Made by a program: the position numbers and the translations under genes | DNA from: Bacteroidetes bacterium CG2_30_32_10 | GTDB lineage: Bacteria; Bacteroidota; Bacteroidia; Bacteroidales; CG2-30-32-10 | Assembly (NCBI GenBank): GCA_001872995.1 | Contig: MNXO01000050.1 | Span: 1 to 12,445 of the forward strand | Direction of reading: 5' to 3' | DNA: 12,445 bases | Notes under the pieces: generated by a model | The model's input: the letters and a program-made list of their open reading frames with translations, nothing else | Told to the model about the DNA's origin: nothing | Databases searched by the model: none | Shown: positions 1 through 5,555 of the stretch, in pieces | Position numbering within the stretch: position 1 is the stretch's first letter | How the letters are laid out: each line of letters begins with the position of its first letter

Positions 1-3
1 AAT

Positions 4-1767
4 ATGGCAAAAATAGCCAATAAAAACAGTAAATCTATCAAGGTTAAAACCCAAAAACCTTTAGCAAAACAAGTTAAACCTCCTGTTAGTAAATGGATTT
101 ATTTTCTTTTCATTGGTCTTGCGATTATTCTCACATACATTGCTTTTGCACCTTCTTTAAAAAATGGTTTTGTTAGTTGGGACGACGAAGGTTATCTATT
201 CGAAAATAGTTATATCATAAACTATGGATGGAATGCCACTAAAGCTATATTCAGCCATATCATCATGGCAAACTACCATCCCATCACAATTTTTGTTTAC
301 GCAACATTGCATCATTTATATAAATTTACCCCTTACTATTATCATTTATTCAACATAGTGTTTCATTTGTTTAATGTGTTGTTGGTTTTTGCATTTATTT
401 ACAAGATAAGCAAAAAAAATCTGACCATAGCCTTTGTTACTGCTCTATTATTTGGCATACATCCATTGCATGTAGAATCGGTTACTTGGGTTTCTGAAAC
501 AAAAGATGTGCTTTATGCTTTCTTCTTCATCATTGGTTTGCTTTGTTATATGAAATATAACGATATTAAGCAAAAGAAAATAATATTTTATTTACTATCA
601 CTTCTATTTTTTATTTTGTCTTGCTTATCTAAAGGGATGGCGGTTGTATTCCCTTTAATACTTGTTATTATTGATTTTATAAATGACAGAAAAATTAACA
701 TAAAGTCTCAACTCAACAAAATTCCTTTTTTTATTATCGCTTTACTATTTGGTATTATTGCAATAAAAGCCCAAGCTACCGACAAAGGCATCTTCGATAC
801 TTCTGCATTTTCTTTATTTGATAAGATTGTGTTACCTGCTTATGGGATGTTGTTTTATTTGTATAAAATGATTTTCCCATTAAACCTGAGCATCATTTAC
901 CCTTATCCAGTAAAAACATCATCAATACTACCATTTGAATATTTGATTTCTCCACTTATACTCATTTTATTAATTGGTTTGGTTCTTTATTCTTTAAAAT
1001 ATAATAGAAAAATTGCTTTTGGAAGTTTATTCTTCTTCTTTTGCATATTACCAGTACTTCAAATTATTCCTGTGGGTATTTCTATTGCCTCCGACCGCTA
1101 TTTCTACCTTTCATCTATCGGATTGTTCTATTTAATAGGATATGGTTTCAATTATTTAATTGAAAATAAAAGCAAAGTAAAAAAGTATAGTAAATTTATT
1201 GCTTTCTCATTGTTGATTGTAATTACATTTATATTAATAAACCTTACTAGGAAAAGAACTTTGGTATGGAACAACACCATTACCCTTTGGCAAGATGTAA
1301 TTCGCTATGACCCCAACATTGATAAGCCTTATTTTAATATTGGTTTACAATTAGATAGAAACGGGAATATAGATAGTGCCATTGTTTTATATAAAAAAGC
1401 AATTTTTTACAATCCTAAAAATGTTAAAGCACTTAATAATTTAGGCAATAGAATGTATGACAAACGATTCTATGATTCTGCTTTTTTTTACTATACAAAA
1501 TTGCTTGCAGCCGATTCTTTATACTATCCCGTTTACCACAACCTTGGAAATATTTATGATTTAAGAGGAAATCTTGATAAAGCAATTGAATATTATAACA
1601 AAACTATTCTGCTTAAAAATGATTTTGCGCTTTCTTATTTTATGTTGGGTGTTTGCTGGAACCAAAAAGGGGATTCAATAAAGTCTAACAACAATTATAT
1701 TAGAGCAGCTCAACTAGGAAATACGGACGCACAAAGTATTTTGAAATCGAAGAATATTAAGTGGTGA
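4..1767 (+). CDS. TMTC-like multipass glycosyltransferase (GT-C) with C-terminal TPR repeats
   Basis: Seen: 587 residues with a basic N-terminus (1-30), about ten or more hydrophobic segments (first at about 31-50, last at about 397-414) and a soluble C-terminal part with about four TPR-like helical pairs (about 440-473, 475-507, 509-541, 543-575; 'ALNNLGN', 'VYHNLGNIYDLRGNLDKAI'). The first outer loop holds an acidic pair (VSWDDEGYL, D60-D61), and residues 153-170 read HPLHVESVTWVSETKDVL. A later SDRYFYLSSIGLF motif lies at 363-375. Family knowledge: this set of motifs is typical of the TMTC/DUF1736 group of GT-C transferases, which move a sugar from a lipid-phosphate donor onto a protein or glycan on the outer face of the membrane. 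Inferred: inner-membrane enzyme with its TPR domain on the periplasmic side, acceptor unknown. The start is ATG three bases from the window edge, so no upstream control region is visible; the Lys-rich start before the first helix looks natural and complete. The next gene is 80 bp downstream and functionally unrelated. Confidence 0.8.
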   Translation: MAKIANKNSKSIKVKTQKPLAKQVKPPVSKWIYFLFIGLAIILTYIAFAPSLKNGFVSWDDEGYLFENSYIINYGWNATKAIFSHIIMANYHPITIFVYATLHHLYKFTPYYYHLFNIVFHLFNVLLVFAFIYKISKKNLTIAFVTALLFGIHPLHVESVTWVSETKDVLYAFFFIIGLLCYMKYNDIKQKKIIFYLLSLLFFILSCLSKGMAVVFPLILVIIDFINDRKINIKSQLNKIPFFIIALLFGIIAIKAQATDKGIFDTSAFSLFDKIVLPAYGMLFYLYKMIFPLNLSIIYPYPVKTSSILPFEYLISPLILILLIGLVLYSLKYNRKIAFGSLFFFFCILPVLQIIPVGISIASDRYFYLSSIGLFYLIGYGFNYLIENKSKVKKYSKFIAFSLLIVITFILINLTRKRTLVWNNTITLWQDVIRYDPNIDKPYFNIGLQLDRNGNIDSAIVLYKKAIFYNPKNVKALNNLGNRMYDKRFYDSAFFYYTKLLAADSLYYPVYHNLGNIYDLRGNLDKAIEYYNKTILLKNDFALSYFMLGVCWNQKGDSIKSNNNYIRAAQLGNTDAQSILKSKNIKW

Positions 1768-1847
1768 ATAAGTTGGAAGAAGGAAGAAATTTAGTGGAAT
1801 TAAATATCAGAGACATATAAAATTAAGTCAAATTAAAACATTTAAAC

Positions 1848-3044
1848 ATGGAAGAATTAGCAAAAAAAATCAACGAATTGGCTGAAAAGTATAGAGATTA
1901 TACCGCCAATAATCTTTCAAAGCTTGTAAAGATTAAATCGACCAGCATGAAAGAAAAAGAAGTTCAATTAGAATTGAAACGTCAAATGGAGGGCGCTGGC
2001 TTTGATGAAGTTAAAATTGATGGTTTAGGAAACGTAATTGGTAGAATTGGTAATGGTAAAACAATTCTTGCCATTGATGGACACATGGATACGGTGGATG
2101 TAGGCAATATGGCTAACTGGGCATTTGACCCTTTCTCTGGCGAAATAAAAGATGGTTTTGTTCTCGGACGTGGCTCTGTTGACCAAGAAGGTGGTCCTGC
2201 TGCATTTGTAACAACTGGTCGTATTCTTAAGGAACTTGGTTTTAATAAAGACCTTACCATTTATTTTGTGGGCAGTGTGATGGAAGAAGATTGCGATGGC
2301 TTATGTTGGAAATACATTGTTGAAGAAGATAAAATAAAACCTGATTTTGTAATAAGTACAGAACCGACGAACCTTAACATTTATCGTGGACACCGTGGAA
2401 GAATGGAAATTAATGTTACTTTTAAAGGCATTTCGTGCCACGGTTCGGCACCCGAAAGAGGGAAAAATGCGATTTATATGGCATCTAAAGCTTGTCTTGA
2501 AATAGAAAAACTTAATGAACACTTAAAATACGATGAGTTTTTAGGAAAAGGTTCTGTTACTGTTTCAGAATTTATCTCTGGCAGTCCTTCTTTATGTGCT
2601 GTTGCCGATTATGCAAAAATACATTTAGACAGAAGACTCACTTGGGGCGAAACCAAAGAATCTGCTGTAAAAGAAATTGAAGAAATTGTTAAAGGGATGG
2701 ATGCAAAAATAGAAGTGCTTTATTATGAAGAAGTTGCTTATACAGGATTAAAATACGGGATGGAAAAATATTTTCCTACTTGGAAAATTCCTTTAGATGA
2801 CAAAAGTGTAGTTACGGGTATAAACACTTTTAAAGCTTTATTTAACAAAGAACCTTTGGTTGATAAATGGACTTTTTCTACCAATGGTGTTGCCACCAAT
2901 GGAATGTACCAAATACCTACCATAGGTTTTGGACCTGGCAACGAAGTAATGGCTCATGCACCTAACGAAAAAACGCCTATAAGCGATTTAGTTGCTGCTT
3001 CTGCGTTTTATGCTTTGTATTCATATTTGATTATAGAGAAATAA
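1848..3044 (+). CDS. ygeY: YgeY family M20 zinc metallohydrolase
   Basis: Seen: 398 residues, close to the usual length of about 400, with no signal peptide, so cytoplasmic. M20 metal-site motifs are all present: GHMDTVD (H79, D81), GRGSVDQEGG (D112, bridging ligand), MEEDCDGLCWKYI (E146/E147, catalytic base and ligand), STEPT (E172) and EVMAHAPNEKT (H370). The lid domain lies between, with GISCHGSAPERG (H198). Family knowledge: EEDCDGLCW, RGRMEI, CHGSAPERG, DRRLTWGET and DKWTFSTNGV match E. coli YgeY closely. That protein is annotated as a selenium-metabolism-linked putative peptidase/deacetylase and lies in an anaerobic purine-catabolism gene cluster. Inferred: a two-zinc amidohydrolase acting on a small amide or peptide, exact substrate unknown. 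None of the usual partners (ssnA, ygfK, xdh, hyuA) is in this window. The DUF3795 gene starts 28 bp later and may be cotranscribed. The ATG at 1848 follows an A-rich leader without a Shine-Dalgarno sequence. Confidence 0.88.
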   Translation: MEELAKKINELAEKYRDYTANNLSKLVKIKSTSMKEKEVQLELKRQMEGAGFDEVKIDGLGNVIGRIGNGKTILAIDGHMDTVDVGNMANWAFDPFSGEIKDGFVLGRGSVDQEGGPAAFVTTGRILKELGFNKDLTIYFVGSVMEEDCDGLCWKYIVEEDKIKPDFVISTEPTNLNIYRGHRGRMEINVTFKGISCHGSAPERGKNAIYMASKACLEIEKLNEHLKYDEFLGKGSVTVSEFISGSPSLCAVADYAKIHLDRRLTWGETKESAVKEIEEIVKGMDAKIEVLYYEEVAYTGLKYGMEKYFPTWKIPLDDKSVVTGINTFKALFNKEPLVDKWTFSTNGVATNGMYQIPTIGFGPGNEVMAHAPNEKTPISDLVAASAFYALYSYLIIEK

Positions 3045-3072
3045 TAACATAACTTATCAAAACTTAATAAAT

Positions 3073-3411
3073 ATTAAAAAAATAATTGCATGTTGTGGTT
3101 TAGATTGTGCTACTTGCGATGCAAGGATAGCTACACTCACAAATGATAATGATTTGCGTGCTAAAACAGCAGAAAAGTGGAAAGTACAATACAATGCACC
3201 AGACATTTCTCCAGAAACAATTAATTGTAATGGATGCACTGAAGAGGGGATTAAATTTGCTCATTGTAACCAGTATGAAATTAGAAATTGTGTCATTTCA
3301 AAAGGATTTAAAAATTGTGCCGATTGTGATAAATTGGAAAGTTGTTCCATTGTAAGAAATATTCACAAGTATGTACCAGATGCATTAGAAAACCTTAAAT
3401 CGTTAAATTAA
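3073..3411 (+). CDS. DUF3795-type small Cys-rich protein, apparent ATT start
   Basis: Seen: read from the ATT at 3073, this gives 112 residues starting (M/I)KKIIACCGLDCATCDAR, then INCNGCTEEG, HCNQYEIRNC, NCADCDKLESC and a short helical tail. About a dozen cysteines lie in CC/CxxC-like groups. Family knowledge: DUF3795 proteins have this cysteine layout and typically begin MKK-I-ACCGLDC; they are thought to bind metal or a cluster, but the function is unknown. The reading frame is open back to the TAG at 3034-3036 and holds no ATG, GTG or TTG before the TTG at 3154. A start at that TTG would delete the conserved CCGLDCATC cluster. ATT falls exactly where the family methionine is expected, so it is either a real ATT start (as in infC), a single-base start loss, or a sequencing error. 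It lies 28 bp after ygeY, suggesting cotranscription. No signal peptide. Alternative start codons ATA 3067 and ATA 3082 cannot be excluded. Confidence 0.72.
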   Translation: MKKIIACCGLDCATCDARIATLTNDNDLRAKTAEKWKVQYNAPDISPETINCNGCTEEGIKFAHCNQYEIRNCVISKGFKNCADCDKLESCSIVRNIHKYVPDALENLKSLN

Positions 3412-4045
3412 TTAGTTGCTTTATAAGCATCACCCAAAATTCTGCTATGAATTTGATTTTTTAAAAATTGAAGTATAACAAAATAAATAAAGCGATCAAG
3501 AGAGTGTCTTAAATTTAAATATTTTTATTTATTATTGTTTCTTGATATTTAAAAAGTTGCAAGCTATTGAAATATAGGTTTTATTTTACCACAAAAGGCT
3601 TTTTAGCCATCCGCGTTAAGAAGTAATTATATTGCCACTTAAAACATAATTGATTTTGCAAATTAATAAACACAGCTCGGTAAAGCATTATACACTAGCA
3701 TATGTAATAGTTGAGTTTACAATAGATAATGTGTAGCAATATGTTTTTGCAGGTAAAATTAAAACTTAAAATAATTTTACAACAAAGTAAGAAAACACAA
3801 GGAGAAAACGCACAAGAAATTCCCAAACTGAGATTTATGAGTATTTTGAAAATAAATTAATTTTTCTGTAACTTATTTTTACAATAGACCGTCTTATGTC
3901 TAAAATGACAAATAGCATACGAGCAATTGTTCTAAAGCGTTAAAAAAAACAATATTTATTTTAAATTGTTAAAAAAGTGAATTTAATTTAATGGAATTAC
4001 TATGCTCAATTTTTAAATAATCATTCATCTTAAATTTTAAACATT
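3412..4045. other. 634-bp gene-poor AT-rich region
   Basis: No convincing gene, tRNA or insertion sequence was found. It contains a perfect 9-bp inverted repeat (GTAAAATTA at 3753-3761, TAATTTTAC at 3772-3780), a 6-bp inverted repeat (AACAAT 3948-3953, ATTGTT 3965-3970) and a 4-bp hairpin (GGCT/AGCC, 3597-3608). The 11-mer TTTACAATAGA occurs twice, near 3716 and 3878. The longest ATG frame noticed (3729-3860, 43 codons) resembles nothing I recognise. The 3' part must carry the promoter and leader of the gene at 4046, but no exact TAnnTTTG box was found. Confidence 0.6.
3753..3780. repeat. Perfect 9-bp inverted repeat in intergenic region
   Basis: GTAAAATTA and its reverse complement TAATTTTAC flank a 10-base A-rich spacer. 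All but two pairs are A-T, and no T-run follows on the plus strand, so it is not a convincing terminator. It could be an operator or chance in AT-rich DNA. It lies 266 bp upstream of the gene at 4046. Confidence 0.4.
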
Positions 4046-4384
4046 ATGAAAAAATTAGTTTTAATGGCAATTGCCACAGTTTTTATGGTAAGTATAGCAT
4101 TTTCAGGTAACGCTCCTACCAAAGTAAATACAAAAAAAATTACTAATGTAATACAAAGAAAATTGCAATACCCTGCATTTGCAAAAGATAAACAAATGGA
4201 AGGCGATGTTTATGTTAACATCGCTGTTGATAATAAAGGTAAGTTTAAAGTAAATTACATTTCCTCTCCTAACAAGGAATTGTCAGCTTATGTTTTGCAA
4301 GAGTTAGAAAACATGGTTATTAAAGATTTTAAATCTTATCAAACATTTGATATGAAAATAGTTTTCAAAGTTGAAAAGATTTAA
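4046..4384 (+). CDS. Small secreted TonB C-terminal-like protein
   Basis: Seen: 112 residues. Residues 1-20 form a signal peptide (MKK, a hydrophobic core, then AFS before GNAP). The rest matches the pattern of the TonB C-terminal fold: an N-terminal helix (KKITNVIQRKL), then QYPAFAKDKQMEGDVYVNIAVDNKGK split over about 41-66 (the Y-P-x-x-A ... G-x-V-x-V ... V-x-x-x-G core), and a final helix and strand (about 78-112). Family knowledge: in TonB this domain reaches outer-membrane receptors, but it normally follows a membrane anchor and a proline-rich spacer. Both are missing here, and no ExbB/ExbD genes are nearby. Inferred: a free periplasmic stand-alone domain, probably not an energy transducer; its partner is unknown. 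The gene appears monocistronic, being followed by a strong terminator. Small Bacteroidota proteins of this kind are usually annotated only as TonB family or hypothetical. Confidence 0.72.
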   Translation: MKKLVLMAIATVFMVSIAFSGNAPTKVNTKKITNVIQRKLQYPAFAKDKQMEGDVYVNIAVDNKGKFKVNYISSPNKELSAYVLQELENMVIKDFKSYQTFDMKIVFKVEKI

Positions 4385-4414
4385 TTTAGTTGGTTTTTCA
4401 AAAAAAAGAAGAGG

Positions 4415-4440
4415 GTATCGTTTAAACGATACTTTTTTTT
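4415..4440 (+). terminator. Intrinsic terminator after the TonB-C-like gene
   Basis: A perfect 18-base palindrome, GTATCGTTTAAACGATAC (4415-4432), is followed at once by eight T residues (4433-4440). The purine-rich A/G stretch before it can extend the stem by pairing with the T run. It begins 31 bases after the stop codon at 4384, so it ends the transcript of the small secreted protein and isolates it from the gene at 4541. Confidence 0.9.
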
Positions 4441-4494
4441 AGATTTATATTTAGTTTAAAACAACTATTAATGGATTAATTTGTAATATATTTT

Positions 4495-4502
4495 TACTTT
4501 TG
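4495..4502 (+). promoter_or_regulatory. Putative Bacteroidota -7 box (TACTTTTG)
   Basis: TACTTTTG fits the Bacteroidota -7 consensus TAnnTTTG. It lies 38 bases before the ATG at 4541 and directly after the terminator of the previous gene, where a promoter is required. No TTTG -33 element is seen at the usual 19-base spacing; a TTTG at 4480-4483 is too close. The assignment rests on the -7 box and position alone. Confidence 0.5.
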
Positions 4503-4540
4503 TTATTCATTCGAAAATAATTAATAATACTTCTAAAAAG

Positions 4541-5176
4541 ATGAAAAACAAAAAAATTATCTACTGCTTATTCCTTTTAAGTATGTTACCTTTGTTATCT
4601 ATATCGCAAGATAGTTTAAAATGGTTATGTATCCCTGGCGTGCAAGTGGGACAAATTAAAGCAAACACTTCAGAACAAGACCTCATAGAGATTTACGGGA
4701 AAGCAAATGTAGTAAGAGATTCTTTTCTTGAAGGAGAGGGAGAATATGTTAATGAAACTATTTTATTTCCTAATACAAAAAATGAACTACAAATAATATG
4801 GAAAGATGCAGAAAACCTAAAATCGCCTTACGTAATAACATATAGAAAGCCCAATGCAGATTGGAAAACCGATAATAATATTTGTATTGGAACAACTCTA
4901 AAAGAGTTAGAAAGAATAAACGGAAAAGAATTTATCATACTTGGCTTTGGATGGGATTATGGTGGAACAATTATTGACTGGAATGGAGGTAAAATTGCCA
5001 AAACAAACAAATTAGCTTCAGAATTAGACCTTATCGCAAGATTGAGTTATAGCGATAAAGTTAAATTAAATGATAGTGAATTAGAAGAAATATCGGGCGA
5101 TAAAGAAATTAAAACTTCTAACAAAATACTCCAAAAAATGAACCCAAAGATCTACGAAATTATCATTGTTTTCTAA
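4541..5176 (+). CDS. Secreted protein of unknown function with two related modules
   Basis: Seen: 211 residues. Residues 1-22 look like a cleavable signal peptide (MKNKK, a Leu-rich core, then SISQ before DSLKW). The mature part seems to hold two related segments: VQVGQIKANTSEQDLIEIYGK (split around 35-54, followed by a strand-rich ILFPNTKNELQIIWKD) and ICIGTTLKELERINGKEF (114-131, followed by GGTIIDWNGGKI). Each has the pattern 'small beta strand, short helix, (Y/N)GK, beta hairpin'. Inferred: this resembles the BamE/SmpA-like 'IGxxxxxVxxxxGxP' layout, but I cannot assign a family and do not claim a function. It is probably periplasmic; there is no lipobox cysteine at the cleavage site and no sorting domain. 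It has its own likely promoter at 4495-4502. It is separated by 379 bp from the sensor kinase that follows, so a functional link to the kinase is possible but unsupported. Confidence 0.75.
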   Translation: MKNKKIIYCLFLLSMLPLLSISQDSLKWLCIPGVQVGQIKANTSEQDLIEIYGKANVVRDSFLEGEGEYVNETILFPNTKNELQIIWKDAENLKSPYVITYRKPNADWKTDNNICIGTTLKELERINGKEFIILGFGWDYGGTIIDWNGGKIAKTNKLASELDLIARLSYSDKVKLNDSELEEISGDKEIKTSNKILQKMNPKIYEIIIVF

Positions 5177-5555
5177 TTATTTTGTTCTCAAAAGATAATA
5201 TTAGAACTCCATAGAAGTTGAATGTTGTCCAAAAACATTACAAAGCATATAATTTCAAAATCATTAATCTATTTAATGAACACAACTCTGTATAAAAAGT
5301 CTTTAACACCGCTTTACGAATATCTTTTATTTGAGTATCTTTGTTTTTATATTTTTAAACATTATTAAACTAAACCAATTACAATTAATCAATTTAACCT
5401 TCCACTATACTCAGATAACAAACCAAACCACCATTTACTGATAATTGAACACTGTAGTAATTTTACAATAAATGTTATAAGAATTAAACCCTTCAAAATG
5501 TTTAAAAAGGTTACTTTTATAATTTATTATTGAAAAGACAATAAATGGGCTGAGA
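5177..5555. other. 379-bp AT-rich intergenic region upstream of the sensor kinase
   Basis: No gene is seen. It holds a weak 5-bp inverted repeat just after the upstream stop (GTTCT 5184-5188, AGAAC 5203-5207) without a T tract, a good -33/-7 promoter pair (5313-5343), and a small 6-bp hairpin (TTATTG/CAATAA, about 5526-5543) ending about a dozen bases before the kinase ATG. The stretch between promoter and ATG (about 200 bases) is rich in A, T and C and has no recognised riboswitch. Confidence 0.55.
5313..5343 (+). promoter_or_regulatory. Bacteroidota-type promoter for the hybrid kinase
   Basis: TATCTTTG (5336-5343) is an exact match to the TAnnTTTG -7 consensus. It is preceded after exactly 19 bases by TTTA (5313-5316), one mismatch from the TTTG -33 element. 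Transcription would start near 5350 and leave an untranslated leader of about 200 bases before the ATG at 5556. A weaker box, TACTTTTA (5512-5519), lies closer to the gene and could be a second start. Confidence 0.55.

Noticed and set aside
3143..3355. 70-codon frame overlapping the DUF3795 gene
   Set aside because: It is a shifted frame of the Cys-rich gene with no recognisable features.
3154..3411. Start of the DUF3795 gene at TTG 3154 (85 residues)
   Set aside because: It would remove the conserved CCGLDCATC cluster, which is encoded in the same open frame just upstream.
3499..3515. GAGAGTGTCTTAAATTT, resembling an insertion-sequence end
   Set aside because: No matching inverted end, target duplication or transposase remnant was found in the region.
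3729..3860. 43-codon ATG frame in the gene-poor region
   Set aside because: Lys-rich and of low complexity, with no known motif and no promoter seen; such a frame is expected by chance in AT-rich DNA.
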